Assembly (NCBI RefSeq): GCF_900111985.1
Contig: NZ_FOKI01000013.1
Span: 45,849-109,848, forward strand
Reading direction: 5' to 3'
Source of the DNA: Clostridium frigidicarnis
GTDB lineage: Bacteria > Bacillota > Clostridia > Clostridiales > Clostridiaceae
Length of the DNA: 64,000 nt
The translations under genes and the position numbers were made by a program. Numbering within the stretch: position 1 is the first letter of the stretch; the number at the start of each line of letters is the position of its first letter. Shown piece after piece: positions 45,831 to 55,139 of this stretch. Under the pieces are notes generated by a model. That model was not told the DNA's origin. It did no database searches and was given only the letters and a program-made list of their open reading frames with translations.

Positions 45831-46994
45831 TTAAAAGTTATTTTTTCCTCTTGGTGGTAAAGTAATATTTCCCAAAACAACATTTTCTTTGGCCCCTGTA
45901 GCAGTTGGAACATTAGAACAACTACAATTCAATGTCTCATTTCCCAAAATAGCAAAAGCAATTGCTTCTTTTGCATCTGATGAAAATCCTAGTTCATCTT
46001 GAGTAAATACCTTAACATTTTCTAAGCCCTTTTGGATTAAACTTACTAAGGTTTTATTATGGGCTCCTCCTCCACCAATGATAACTTTATTTAATTTAAT
46101 ATTGGGAAGTATAAATTTCCTATAATTTTCAACTATTGTATAAGCTGTATACTCTGTAAATGTTGTTATAATATCTTCAGATGGAATATTTTTATATTTC
46201 TCTAATATATCATTAACAAACTGCTCACCAAAATCTTCTCTTCCTGTAGTTTTTGGTGGTTTAAGATCTATATATGGATGACTCTTAAGTTCCTCCATAA
46301 GAGTCTCACATAACTTTCCACTCTTAGCTATATCACCGTTTTCATCATATGAAACACCAAACAACTTACTACATGCTTCATCAATCATCATATTGCCTGG
46401 TCCTGTATCAAAAGCATATATTTCTCTCATATCTTTAACTGCTGGTATAACTGTTACATTGCCAATTCCCCCTATATTTTGGAGTGCTATGTTTTCTCCC
46501 CTTACTCCATAAAGTATAAATTCGCTATATGGAACCAATGGTGCTCCTTCTCCTCCAGCTGCCATATCCATTGTTCTAAAGTTAGAAATTACTTTAACAT
46601 TGTTCTCATAAGCTATTATACTTGGTTCACCAATTTGTAGCGTAGAAGATATATAGTTTTCTATTGACTTTGGAATATGATAAATAGTCTGCCCATGGGT
46701 AGCAACAAATTCAAGTTCATCTGTAGATATATTAGTTTTTTTACATATATTTTTTACTGCATCACTAAATAAATATCCAAGTTTAAAATTAAGACTACAT
46801 ATTAAGGCTGTTGATGGAGAATTATTTAAACAAGCCTTCTTTATTTCATCCTTTATTTCCAAGGGAATCTTATAAGTATCAAATTCAATTAATTCTACAT
46901 GGGTATCAAGTCCATAACCTGATATTTTTACTAAGGCTGCATCTATTCCATCTAGTGATGTACCAGACATTAATCCTACACAATACATATTCAT
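45831..46994 (-). CDS. anmK: Anhydro-N-acetylmuramic acid kinase
   Basis: A 387-residue kinase. Motifs GLMSGTSLDGIDAALV, VATHGQTIYHIP, DMAAGGEGAPLVPY, NIGGIGNVT, AFDTGPGNMMID and VIIGGGGAHNKTL are diagnostic of AnmK. It opens 1,6-anhydro-MurNAc and phosphorylates it to MurNAc-6-phosphate, the substrate of MurQ, encoded in the same cluster. Third gene of a unit with GH4 and the BadF-type kinase. Start either ATG at 46994 or two codons later. Confidence 0.95.
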   Translation of the reverse strand: MNMYCVGLMSGTSLDGIDAALVKISGYGLDTHVELIEFDTYKIPLEIKDEIKKACLNNSPSTALICSLNFKLGYLFSDAVKNICKKTNISTDELEFVATHGQTIYHIPKSIENYISSTLQIGEPSIIAYENNVKVISNFRTMDMAAGGEGAPLVPYSEFILYGVRGENIALQNIGGIGNVTVIPAVKDMREIYAFDTGPGNMMIDEACSKLFGVSYDENGDIAKSGKLCETLMEELKSHPYIDLKPPKTTGREDFGEQFVNDILEKYKNIPSEDIITTFTEYTAYTIVENYRKFILPNIKLNKVIIGGGGAHNKTLVSLIQKGLENVKVFTQDELGFSSDAKEAIAFAILGNETLNCSCSNVPTATGAKENVVLGNITLPPRGKNNF

Positions 46995-47009
46995 TCAACC
47001 TCTATTTCA

Positions 47010-47915
47010 TTATTTATTCCACTGTTTAGCTATTAAACATGCTCCTATTTCTGGTGGAAATTTTGGAGACATAAGGTGTACTTTTTTGTCTATGTTATCT
47101 TTTATTGGTTCTAATATAAGATCTTTTGACTTAAAAACTCCACCGATATATGAAACATCAACTTTATCTTCTGAAAAATCCAGTGCTAAGGTATTAATTA
47201 ATCCACTTAACTCTTCTCCTGCTTTTTTAAATATATCTATTGCATATTTATCTCCATCTTTTGCTGCCTTTGAGCATAGTGTGGCAAATTTAGCAATTTC
47301 TCTTCTATCAGCTTTGATTTCTTCATTTACATATTTGATAATGTCATAGTCATTGTTCAAAGAAAGCTGCTCTTTAAATATATGATAAAGATTTCCCTTT
47401 TTGAATCTTCCATCAGCCTGTTTTGAAAAACATTCTATTGCTTTTCTTCCTATCCAATATGCTGAACCCTCATCACCTATAGTATATCCCCATCCACCAA
47501 CTCTTTTATATTCGCCATTATTACTTGAATATCCAATTGATCCTGTTCCTGCAATAATAACTATTCCGTCCTTTCCAGCCAAAGCACCAGCATGTGCAAT
47601 ATGAACATCATTAAAAAGTAAAAAATCAATATTCTTAAATACTCTTTTTACAACTTCTTCTATTTTAATAGCTATAGTTTTTACATTTCCGTAACCAGCC
47701 AAACCAACACATGCTCTTTTAACTTCTTTATAAGTTATATTCGCCATTGAAAGAAGATCATTAACCCCATCATTTAGAATCCTCTCCATTTTCTCAAATC
47801 CAACTTGATTAAAGTGGCACGTTCCCTTTTCAACTGTTGCTACTAAATTCTCTTCTTTGTCTACTAGTGAAAATTTTGTTTTCGTCCCTCCACCGTCTAT
47901 TCCTATATAAAACAT
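47010..47915 (-). CDS. BadF/BadG-type amino-sugar kinase (MurK-like)
   Basis: A 301-residue ASKHA-fold kinase. GIDGGGTKTKFSLVD binds phosphate, IIAGTGSIGYS and VGGWGYTIGDEGSAYWIG are the signature of N-acetylglucosamine kinases of the BadF group. A close functional relative is MurK of C. acetobutylicum, which phosphorylates both MurNAc and GlcNAc. Being next to anmK, GH4 and murQ makes that role likely, but the substrate cannot be read from sequence alone. Confidence 0.82.
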   Translation of the reverse strand: MFYIGIDGGGTKTKFSLVDKEENLVATVEKGTCHFNQVGFEKMERILNDGVNDLLSMANITYKEVKRACVGLAGYGNVKTIAIKIEEVVKRVFKNIDFLLFNDVHIAHAGALAGKDGIVIIAGTGSIGYSSNNGEYKRVGGWGYTIGDEGSAYWIGRKAIECFSKQADGRFKKGNLYHIFKEQLSLNNDYDIIKYVNEEIKADRREIAKFATLCSKAAKDGDKYAIDIFKKAGEELSGLINTLALDFSEDKVDVSYIGGVFKSKDLILEPIKDNIDKKVHLMSPKFPPEIGACLIAKQWNK

Positions 47916-47938
47916 TTAAAAGCACCTCATTTTTAGAA

Positions 47939-49252
47939 TTAGTTAAATTGTGGCAAATAAGGCTTATTAATTTCTAAAAGTTCCTCTAATAGTTTTTTTG
48001 ATATATCTATAGATGGAATTAAAGGATTATTTACAAGAGCTACTAACGCCTTTTCCTTATCTCCATTTGCAGCAGCATCAACCGTTGCTATTTCATATGA
48101 TTTAACTGAATGTATTAATCCCACCGCTTCTTCATCTAATGGACTCTTCAACAATACTGGTGTTGCTCCTGTATTATCAACAATTGCATTTGTTTCTATT
48201 ATGCAATTATCAGGTAATGCTTTTATTATTCCATTATTTAATACGTTTACTGTATGAATCTCTTTTTTATCATTAAATATTGCGCTAATTAATGAAACTG
48301 CTGCATCTGAATAATATGCTCCACCTCTATTTTCAAGCTCCTTTGGCTTAACATCAACATTTTCATCTTTATATATATCAAATAATTTTGCCTCTACTCC
48401 TTGGACAATTTCTGCTCTAGTTCCTTTTCCACCTTCACTTGCTGCTTCTTTTTCTTCTTCTACCATGTCTGCAGTCATTAAGTAGTATCTATGATATGGA
48501 GACGGTATCATCCCAACTGCCTTTAAATAATCTCTATCCCATGGTATAGCTGGTATGTTTTTCATTGATAAACTTTCTTTATCTGTCATAGCTTCAATTG
48601 CATCTTGTGTAATATCTTTGCCTTTTAACCATACACTCTTTGCCCACACCAAATGATTTAGTCCTATAAACTCTACAAATAACTCTTCTGAGGACACTCC
48701 TAATGCTTTTGCAAAATCCATTTTCATATGAATTGGAACATTACATAATCCTATACATTTTACATTTGAATACTTATTAACAGCCTCTGTTACCATTCCT
48801 GATGGATTTGTAAAATTAATTAGCCAAGCTTCTGGGCATACCTCTTCTATATCTCTACAAATGTCCAAAATCACTGGTATTGTTCTTAAAGCTTTTGCAA
48901 AGCCTCCTGGCCCACATGTTTCTTGTCCGATAACATTATATTTCAAAGGAAATCTTTCATCCTTAGCTCTGGCTTCTAATCCACCAACCCTAAACTGAGT
49001 TACTACAAAATCTGAATTTTTCAAAGCTTCTTTTCTATTAAATGAAACGGTTATCTTTGTCTTTAAACCTGCTTTCTTCACCATTCTTTCTGCAAGTTTT
49101 GATACTGTGTTAACCTTTTCTTTTCCATCCTCTATATCTACTAAAACAACTTCTTTTACTGGTAGTTCGTTTTTCCTCATTAAAAAACCATTAATTAGTT
49201 CTGGTGTATAACTACTTCCTCCACCAATTACTGTAACCTTTAATTCCTTCAT
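47939..49252 (-). CDS. Family 4 glycosidase (6-phospho-beta-glucosidase type)
   Basis: A 437-residue GH4 enzyme, NAD+ and Mn2+ dependent. Seen: the dinucleotide start VIGGGSSYTPELINGF, VTQFRVGG, NFTNPSGMVTEAV and the metal-binding CNVPIH with Cys and His. GH4 members act on 6-phospho sugars taken up by PTS. In this context the substrate could be a phosphorylated GlcNAc- or MurNAc-containing disaccharide, or a plain 6-phospho-beta-glucoside. Strong promoter with paired operators upstream; first gene of GH4-kinase-anmK. Confidence 0.87.
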   Translation of the reverse strand: MKELKVTVIGGGSSYTPELINGFLMRKNELPVKEVVLVDIEDGKEKVNTVSKLAERMVKKAGLKTKITVSFNRKEALKNSDFVVTQFRVGGLEARAKDERFPLKYNVIGQETCGPGGFAKALRTIPVILDICRDIEEVCPEAWLINFTNPSGMVTEAVNKYSNVKCIGLCNVPIHMKMDFAKALGVSSEELFVEFIGLNHLVWAKSVWLKGKDITQDAIEAMTDKESLSMKNIPAIPWDRDYLKAVGMIPSPYHRYYLMTADMVEEEKEAASEGGKGTRAEIVQGVEAKLFDIYKDENVDVKPKELENRGGAYYSDAAVSLISAIFNDKKEIHTVNVLNNGIIKALPDNCIIETNAIVDNTGATPVLLKSPLDEEAVGLIHSVKSYEIATVDAAANGDKEKALVALVNNPLIPSIDISKKLLEELLEINKPYLPQFN

Positions 49253-49289
49253 ATATAAACCCTCCTACCTAAAATATTTTCTTATAAAG

Positions 49290-49350
49290 ATTATACCCTT
49301 TTTGAAATATTATTTCAATATATCATTATGATTATTGTAATAATATTTCT
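49290..49350 (-). promoter_or_regulatory. Promoter and paired mur operators, unit 3 (GH4)
   Basis: -10 TATAAT (49290-49295), 17-bp spacer, -35 TTGAAA (49313-49318). A perfect 15-bp palindrome TGAAATATTATTTCA (49303-49317) overlaps the -35. A diverged copy TGTAATAATATTTCT (49336-49350) lies 33 bp further upstream. Confidence 0.85.
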
Positions 49351-49450
49351 TTTAATATTTTTATGTTTTCTAAATATTTATATAAAAATATAAAAGCCTT
49401 CTATAGTAAAAAGTGTACTGCTCCTAATTATAAGGAGTCAATACACGATT

Positions 49451-50287
49451 TTATTTAAACGCTTTTATTATTTCTCTTGTTTTTAATATATATTCCTCTG
49501 TCTTATCCACATCATTTTTTGCAATTCCTAAATATAACAAATCTGTTATTAGCAAAGCTGTCATTCTAGATGTTATAGCTCCAATTCTTATTTCTTTTTC
49601 CTCACTAGGAATATATAAAGGAAAGTCAGCTATCTTAGCTAATGAATTATTATTGAACTTAGTTATACCAATAGTTTTGGCCCCAAGTTCCTTAGCTTTC
49701 CTTAATGCCACATTTATCTCTCTAGTTTCTCCACTATAGCTTATTCCTATTGCTATATCTCCTGGACCAATATGGGCCGCTGAAGCTAATTGAATATGAG
49801 AATCTTGTTGATAAATTGCAATTCTCTTTATTCTTGATAATTTATACTGAAAATCCTGGGCTACAAGACCTGATGCTCCTACTCCAAAAATATATATATT
49901 TTTACAGTTATTCAACGAATCTATTGCCTTTTGTAAAATATCTTTATTAATTAATTTATAAGTCTGGGTTACAGCTTTAGTATTTATAGCCTCAGATTTT
50001 TTTATTAATGTTTCTATTGAATCATTTTCTTTTATAATAGTATTAAAATCCTCAGCTTCATCATAACTCTCTTTTGCCATTTCAACCTTTAAAGCTGTAA
50101 AACCTTTATATCCTACTTTTTTTGAAAACCTAACAACTGCTGCTGCTGAAGTTTTAACTCTATCAGCTAATTCTTGGGCACTTAACATTATAATCTCTTG
50201 CCTATTATCCAATATATAGTTTGCTAGTTTTTCTTCAGTTTCTGTAAAACTACCCATTCCTTCTTTTATCTTACATATACAACTCAT
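49451..50287 (-). CDS. RpiR-family regulator (MurR-like)
   Basis: A 278-residue regulator with an N-terminal HTH_6 domain (LSAQELADRVKTSAAAVVRFSKKVGYKGF) and a C-terminal SIS domain that binds phosphosugars (YIFGVGASGLVAQDF and GISYSGETREIN). In MurR systems the ligand is MurNAc-6-phosphate. It lies directly upstream of, and on the same strand as, the GH4 gene and follows mupG. It is the natural candidate for binding the paired 15-bp palindromes in this cluster. Confidence 0.9.
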   Translation of the reverse strand: MSCICKIKEGMGSFTETEEKLANYILDNRQEIIMLSAQELADRVKTSAAAVVRFSKKVGYKGFTALKVEMAKESYDEAEDFNTIIKENDSIETLIKKSEAINTKAVTQTYKLINKDILQKAIDSLNNCKNIYIFGVGASGLVAQDFQYKLSRIKRIAIYQQDSHIQLASAAHIGPGDIAIGISYSGETREINVALRKAKELGAKTIGITKFNNNSLAKIADFPLYIPSEEKEIRIGAITSRMTALLITDLLYLGIAKNDVDKTEEYILKTREIIKAFK

Positions 50288-50328
50288 TCATTCACCCCTT
50301 TCTTTTATTTTTCATTTTGTCATAATAA

Positions 50329-51423
50329 TTAATTATGATGTCTAAAACTAAACTTTTGCCATGGTTTTATGTAGTCTATTAAGAAGATTTCTTCTTCTCT
50401 TATTCTTCCTACAACATTTGATTTTCCACTATTTTTCATATCTTTTACTGCTATTTGTACTTCTCCTGCATAATGTCCATATTCACTACTTTCTATAATA
50501 ACATCGCCTTTTTTAATGATTTCTGGAGCATTAAATAATTTAAAGTCATGACCTTTATATTTTACTCTACTTTGAGTGGATCTAATTAGATTATCTGAAA
50601 AATCTCCTCTATTAAAATGCATTTCTTCAAATAATATTTTTTTCTCAATATGAGGAATCTTTTCATTTACTATTATATCAAATGTTACCATATCTTTTCT
50701 CATAGTTGATAAACTATTCAGTTCTTCATCTGATGGATAGCAGTTGGATATTATTATGTCGTCAATATTTCCTAAAGCAATTAGATGCTTTGCTTGAACA
50801 TCTATTGGCAATTCTCTGTGAATTTCTAATGTTGGTAATCCATCTGTAACTGGCCATGGTCCAAATGTGCCATCCTTTGTGCTAGTTATAAAGGCTGCTG
50901 TTCTTAACCCATGTTTTTTAAATCTATCTGTACATTTTATAAAATGCTCAAAATTTAATCCACTATATCTATGAGGATAAAAATTATGACATGCTATTAA
51001 ATTTTCTTTATTAGGCATATAATCTATTATTGTATCTATATAATTAGTGTTATTACTCATATTTATTTCTATTTTAAGTCCTTGAGGATTAAATGTCATA
51101 AGTGATTCTTCTAACCCACTGTAACCAGCATCTAATCTTAATCCATCTGCCCCTATTTCTTTGAAAAATGTTAAATCCTTATAACTTATCCCTAGTTCAT
51201 CAAATACTCTAGGGCTTACATCAACAATCACTTCAAATCCTTTTCCATGAGCATAATCATTTATTTTCTTAAATTTATTTACTATATTATCTTTTGTCTC
51301 TGTTACAGACAATAAACATGAGAATATTCTACTAAACCCTGCTTCTTGAGCTTTATCAATATAATCATAAATTTCCTTCTCTGTAGTTTTTTCTTCATAA
51401 ATTGATATACCTAATTTACCCAT
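50329..51423 (-). CDS. mupG: 6-phospho-N-acetylmuramidase (DUF871/MupG family)
   Basis: A 364-residue protein with an N-terminal TIM-barrel (LGISIYEEKTTEKEIYDYIDKAQEAGF) and a small C-terminal beta domain (GDVIIESSEYGHYAGEVQIA). This is the DUF871 family, whose S. aureus member MupG splits MurNAc-6P-GlcNAc. GADGLRLD and CHNFYPHRYSGL are family motifs. It cooperates with a PTS that delivers the phosphorylated disaccharide and MurQ, which works on the released MurNAc-6P. Confidence 0.88.
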   Translation of the reverse strand: MGKLGISIYEEKTTEKEIYDYIDKAQEAGFSRIFSCLLSVTETKDNIVNKFKKINDYAHGKGFEVIVDVSPRVFDELGISYKDLTFFKEIGADGLRLDAGYSGLEESLMTFNPQGLKIEINMSNNTNYIDTIIDYMPNKENLIACHNFYPHRYSGLNFEHFIKCTDRFKKHGLRTAAFITSTKDGTFGPWPVTDGLPTLEIHRELPIDVQAKHLIALGNIDDIIISNCYPSDEELNSLSTMRKDMVTFDIIVNEKIPHIEKKILFEEMHFNRGDFSDNLIRSTQSRVKYKGHDFKLFNAPEIIKKGDVIIESSEYGHYAGEVQIAVKDMKNSGKSNVVGRIREEEIFLIDYIKPWQKFSFRHHN

Positions 51424-51447
51424 TTAATATTCCTCCTATAATTTAAA

Positions 51448-51498
51448 ACAATGGACAATTAACAACTGTTCTTACTATCATTGTTAATTGCCCATTGT
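51448..51498. repeat. Intercistronic 18-bp hairpin between PTS IIC and mupG
   Basis: ACAATGGACAATTAACAA (51448-51465) pairs with 51481-51498 (one G-U), 15-nt loop. There is no T-run for termination on the minus strand. It resembles the CAATTG-rich hairpins scattered between clostridial genes and may stabilise or process the mRNA. Confidence 0.6.
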
Positions 51499-51505
51499 AA
51501 ATAGT

Positions 51506-52771
51506 TTAAGCTTCTGCTCTCTCGTCTTGTAATAATTTGTTATCGTACATCTTTACAAACGGATAGTACACAACAATTGATATTATAATACATACAACAT
51601 TTAATACTGATGCTCTCCAGTCACCACCTGTAGCTAAGAATGCTCCTATTGGTCCTGGAAGTGTCCATGGTGCAGTTACTGTAACTGCATTAACTAGTCC
51701 CATAGTAGTTGCAAACCATGCTAATGTTGCTGTAATCATAGGTGTTAATATGAAGGGTACTATTAATACTGGATTCAATACTATTGGAGCACCAAATATT
51801 ATTGGCTCATTTATATTAAATATTCCTGGTATTAATGTACTTTTTCCTAGAGTTTTTCCATAAGATGACTTAGCAATTGTAGCTAATAAAATTACTAGAC
51901 CTATTGTACATCCTGAACCACCTATCCATATAAACCATTGATAAAAAGGTTCAGCAGCAATACCTGGTAAAGCCTGACCTGCTGCTTGTGCTGAGGTATT
52001 TCCATCTAATATTTGTAACCATAAAGGTCTTGCTATTGATCCAACAATTGATACCCCATGTATACCAAATGACCAGAAGAATGTAACTAATAATACTAAT
52101 ATAAGAACTGACGGTAATGTATCTGTAGCTGATACTAATGGTGATACAACTTTTGAAACAGCCGCATGCCAATCAAATCCTAAAAAATATGTTATAGTTG
52201 CCATTACAAGAATAACTATAGTTGTCGGTGTCAATGCCTCAAAGGATCTTGCAACTGATGCTGGAACTTGTTCTGGCATCTTGATTCTAAAATTCTTTAC
52301 TGTAGTAAATCTTAAAACTTCTACTGCAAAAATTGATACTATAATGCCAACAAACAATCCACCTCCACCCATATTTGCCATAGGTAATGCAAAACCTAAT
52401 CCATCAACCACCTGTGGAACTAACGTAAGCATGAAAGCCATGGAAGCAAGAACTCCACCTGTAACTCCATCCAACTTATAGGATTTAGCTAAACTATACC
52501 CTATACCCCAGGTTGCATACATGGTCATGATATACATTGTCATACGATATGGCAAAAGAATTGTAGCTGCGTTTGCCTTTAAGTAAGCTGTTATTCCCCA
52601 AGTAGCTGGTAATGGTGGAAATGCGACGATTAAGAAAAATGATCCTACAATAATAAGTGGTAGTGTTGCGATTATACCGTCACGTACTGCTCGTAAGTGT
52701 CTTTGCTCGGCCATCTTAGCCATTGGAGTGGAAAGCTTTTCATCTAAAAACTTCGTTAACTTCTCTAACAT
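51506..52771 (-). CDS. PTS transporter subunit IIC, lactose/cellobiose family
   Basis: A 421-residue membrane channel of the Lac/Cel PTS family, with eight to ten helices. Typical segments are AVRDGIIATLPLIIVGSFFLI, GIHGVSIVGSIARPLW and FNINEPIIFGAPIVLNP with the sugar-site NEP motif. It carries and phosphorylates a disaccharide together with IIB and IIA from the same cluster. The neighbours suggest MurNAc-GlcNAc or another cell-wall disaccharide rather than cellobiose. Confidence 0.9.
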   Translation of the reverse strand: MLEKLTKFLDEKLSTPMAKMAEQRHLRAVRDGIIATLPLIIVGSFFLIVAFPPLPATWGITAYLKANAATILLPYRMTMYIMTMYATWGIGYSLAKSYKLDGVTGGVLASMAFMLTLVPQVVDGLGFALPMANMGGGGLFVGIIVSIFAVEVLRFTTVKNFRIKMPEQVPASVARSFEALTPTTIVILVMATITYFLGFDWHAAVSKVVSPLVSATDTLPSVLILVLLVTFFWSFGIHGVSIVGSIARPLWLQILDGNTSAQAAGQALPGIAAEPFYQWFIWIGGSGCTIGLVILLATIAKSSYGKTLGKSTLIPGIFNINEPIIFGAPIVLNPVLIVPFILTPMITATLAWFATTMGLVNAVTVTAPWTLPGPIGAFLATGGDWRASVLNVVCIIISIVVYYPFVKMYDNKLLQDERAEA

Positions 52772-52812
52772 ATTTATCCCCCTTGCCTATAATAATTTTA
52801 AAATTCTAGTAT

Positions 52813-52858
52813 ACATTCGTCATATTTTTCTCTATATTAAGTTTAATATAACGAATGT
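52813..52858 (-). other. Hairpin between PTS IIB and IIC
   Basis: ACATTCGT (52813-52820) and ACGAATGT (52851-52858) pair, with an inner ATATTAA/TTAATAT stem. It lies in the 213-bp gap between the two cistrons and may be a processing or attenuation site. Confidence 0.45.
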
Positions 52859-52984
52859 TTTGCTACTTCTTCTTACTACTCATCTTTTGTAAGCTAAATA
52901 TAGATTAATTCAAGATTAAAGCTCTAAAAATCCTAATATAAATTTCATATAAAATAATCTTTTTTAATTTTGAGGTTATATATT

Positions 52985-53296
52985 TTACTTATTACCAGCA
53001 GTTTCTTGAACTTGCTTTAGAAGTTTAGGACCCCCTAATGGGCTGTATGCTTGTGGCTGAATTAATGAACATGGTACATTAGCCACATCTGCAAATTCTT
53101 TTAAATGATCAAAACGATGTCTAATTTGTGGAGCAACCATTGCTGCATCATATCCATTTTTAACTTCTTCCTCAAATTCTTGAGTGCTTACAGCTAACAC
53201 TTCCATTTCAACTCCGTTTTTTTCTGCTTCTTTTTTAAGTGCATTTACCGCTATTGCACTTGACATACCTTGTGAACAAACAAATAATACTTTCAT
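52985..53296 (-). CDS. PTS subunit IIB, lactose/cellobiose family
   Basis: A 103-residue phosphocarrier with the phosphorylated Cys at position 7 (LFVCSQGMSSAIAV), and VAPQIRHRF typical of Cel IIB. First gene of the unit IIB-IIC-mupG-rpiR behind its own promoter. Confidence 0.93.
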   Translation of the reverse strand: MKVLFVCSQGMSSAIAVNALKKEAEKNGVEMEVLAVSTQEFEEEVKNGYDAAMVAPQIRHRFDHLKEFADVANVPCSLIQPQAYSPLGGPKLLKQVQETAGNK

Positions 53297-53344
53297 AAAT
53301 TCTCCTCCTAATAACGTTTTCTTTAAACTGTTTAATTTAGTATT

Positions 53345-53416
53345 ATATTACACCAAATTCATGTTTTTTGCAATAATATTTCATTTATTAAATTTATTTT
53401 TTGAAATATTATTTTA
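53345..53416 (-). promoter_or_regulatory. Promoter and paired mur operators, unit 2 (PTS IIB)
   Basis: -10 TAATAT (53345-53350), 17-bp spacer, -35 TTGCAA (53368-53373). Operator TGCAATAATATTTCA (53369-53383) covers the -35 and a second, TGAAATATTATTTTA (53402-53416), starts 33 bp upstream, reaching into the end of the preceding gene. Confidence 0.82.
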
Positions 53417-53737
53417 TATATAAGTTTGTAAATACATCCAGAAAAATGATATTACTAAAAATGCACTTCCAAATCCAGCATATGTGTACCAAAACCTCTT
53501 ACAAAAACCTTTTTTAGTTTCAACAAAGAATCTACTATAAGCTAAAGCAAAACCTAAAATAAAAGTATTACCTATAACTACTGATATCTTCTTATCAACT
53601 CCAATTAGAGAAAATATAGACGGTATAATTAACGTTGATGCTACACCTGCTAATATAAGAATTAGAGAACTTTTAATGCTAAACCTTGGAATATCATAAT
53701 CCGTTTTGGCAACTACTTTCTCTCTTGCTTTTGCCAT
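53414..53737 (-). CDS. Small membrane protein of the mur cluster, function unknown
   Basis: A 107-residue protein with an Arg/Lys-rich start, then three hydrophobic helices (about 24-45, 50-68 and 85-105), ending in WMYLQTYI. I do not recognise a family. It lies between PTS IIA and IIB in the mur cluster with a good ribosome site, so it is probably linked to sugar uptake. It may assist or regulate the PTS. Confidence 0.65.
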   Translation of the reverse strand: MAKAREKVVAKTDYDIPRFSIKSSLILILAGVASTLIIPSIFSLIGVDKKISVVIGNTFILGFALAYSRFFVETKKGFCKRFWYTYAGFGSAFLVISFFWMYLQTYI

Positions 53738-53778
53738 AAATGCATACCTCCTTTAAGATTTGCTATATTTTCACACAT

Positions 53779-54099
53779 TTATTTTTCATCAAGTCTTTTA
53801 TATAATCTGATCATACATTCTATTAAGCTTTTTGCCTCAATTGCAGTCATTAAATGATCTTGAGCATGAACAAATAATACCGATACTTCTGTCTTATCCC
53901 CTGCTGCTTCTGCCTGAATAATACTGGTTTGAATATGATGCGCTTCTAAAAGTTCTTTATCTGATTCCTTTAAAAGTTTATCTGCTTCTTCAAAATCCCC
54001 CTTTTCAGCCGCTTGTAATGCTTCATAAGCCAGTCCTTTTGCCGTTCCTCCATGATTTATAATCTCAAAAACAATTACATCCATATCTAATTTAGCCAT
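53779..54099 (-). CDS. PTS subunit IIA, lactose/cellobiose family
   Basis: A 106-residue helical trimer-forming phosphocarrier. The phosphorylated His is in SVLFVHAQDHLMTAI, the Lac-IIA signature. It begins 3 bp after murQ. Confidence 0.92.
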   Translation of the reverse strand: MAKLDMDVIVFEIINHGGTAKGLAYEALQAAEKGDFEEADKLLKESDKELLEAHHIQTSIIQAEAAGDKTEVSVLFVHAQDHLMTAIEAKSLIECMIRLYKRLDEK

Positions 54100-54102
54100 T
54101 TT

Positions 54103-55020
54103 TTATTCTCCTTTACTCACAGCCTCTAAGGCCTTAGTTATTATTCCTTTATTTTCATTTAATATTATAATGCTTTCTTCTCTACTTTTTTCTGTTAAAA
54201 TCATAAAAATAGCTATTTTAACATCTCTATTACTTTTTTCAAAGTATTCTTCAGCAACCATTCTCGAACATCTTGTACAAGATTGTATAATACCCTTTGC
54301 CCTTTCAACAAGTTTTTCATTTGTTGGTTTTACGTCAACCATAAGATTCCCATAAACCTTGCCCAACTTTATCATAGTTCCAGTTGACAACATATTAAGA
54401 ACTAGCTTCTGAGCTGTCCCTGACTTTAGTCTTGTTGATCCCGTTACAACCTCAGGTCCTACAACTGGGGCTATAGAAATTTTAGCCACCTTTGATAAAT
54501 CCGACTCTCCATTACATGTAACTGCTATAGTGAAAGCATCTATACTATTTGCATACTCTAACCCACCTATAACATATGGAGTTCTTCCAGAAGCGGCTAA
54601 TCCTACAACTACATCTTTTGAATTTATATTTTTCTCTTTTAAATCATCTATACCTAATTCTTTTGAGTCCTCTGCTCCTTCTTTTGCCCTAAAGATTGCT
54701 TCATGTCCTCCTGCTATTATTCCTTGAACTAATTCTTCTGAGACTCCATAGGTTGGTGGACATTCAGATGCATCTAAAATACCAAGTCTTCCAGATGTAC
54801 CTGCACCAATATAAATTAATCGCCCCCCCATTTGTAGTCTCTCAACAATTCTATCTATAGCACATGCTATATTATGGAGCTCTTTCTCCACAGCTAATGG
54901 TACTATCTTATCTTCTTCATTTATCATTTTCACCATATCTATGGTATTTACTTCATCTATATTTAGAGTTTTAGTGTTTCTGCTTTCAGTAATTAAACTA
55001 TCTAAATCTATGCTTGCCAT
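54103..55020 (-). CDS. murQ: N-acetylmuramic acid 6-phosphate etherase
   Basis: A 305-residue SIS-domain lyase that removes the lactyl ether from MurNAc-6P to give GlcNAc-6P. Motifs: [16 protein letters not shown] near the start, [39 protein letters not shown] and [26 protein letters not shown]. Its substrate comes from AnmK, MupG and the kinase in the cluster. First gene of murQ-IIA-membrane protein. Confidence 0.96.
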   Translation of the reverse strand: MASIDLDSLITESRNTKTLNIDEVNTIDMVKMINEEDKIVPLAVEKELHNIACAIDRIVERLQMGGRLIYIGAGTSGRLGILDASECPPTYGVSEELVQGIIAGGHEAIFRAKEGAEDSKELGIDDLKEKNINSKDVVVGLAASGRTPYVIGGLEYANSIDAFTIAVTCNGESDLSKVAKISIAPVVGPEVVTGSTRLKSGTAQKLVLNMLSTGTMIKLGKVYGNLMVDVKPTNEKLVERAKGIIQSCTRCSRMVAEEYFEKSNRDVKIAIFMILTEKSREESIIILNENKGIITKALEAVSKGE

Positions 55021-55062
55021 ACTTCCAACTCCTTAATGTGTGTTTCTCTTGTCTACGATTTC

Positions 55063-55123
55063 ATAATATCATGCCTGAAATTATATTTCAAGCATTATTT
55101 TAATATTTTAAAATAATATTTCA
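55063..55123 (-). promoter_or_regulatory. Promoter and paired mur operators, unit 1 (murQ)
   Basis: -10 TATTAT (55063-55068), 17-bp spacer, -35 TTGAAA (55086-55091). Operator TGAAATTATATTTCA (55076-55090) lies across the -35; a second, TAAAATAATATTTCA (55109-55123), starts exactly 33 bp upstream. Confidence 0.85.
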
Positions 55124-55139
55124 TAATTTATGAATATTA

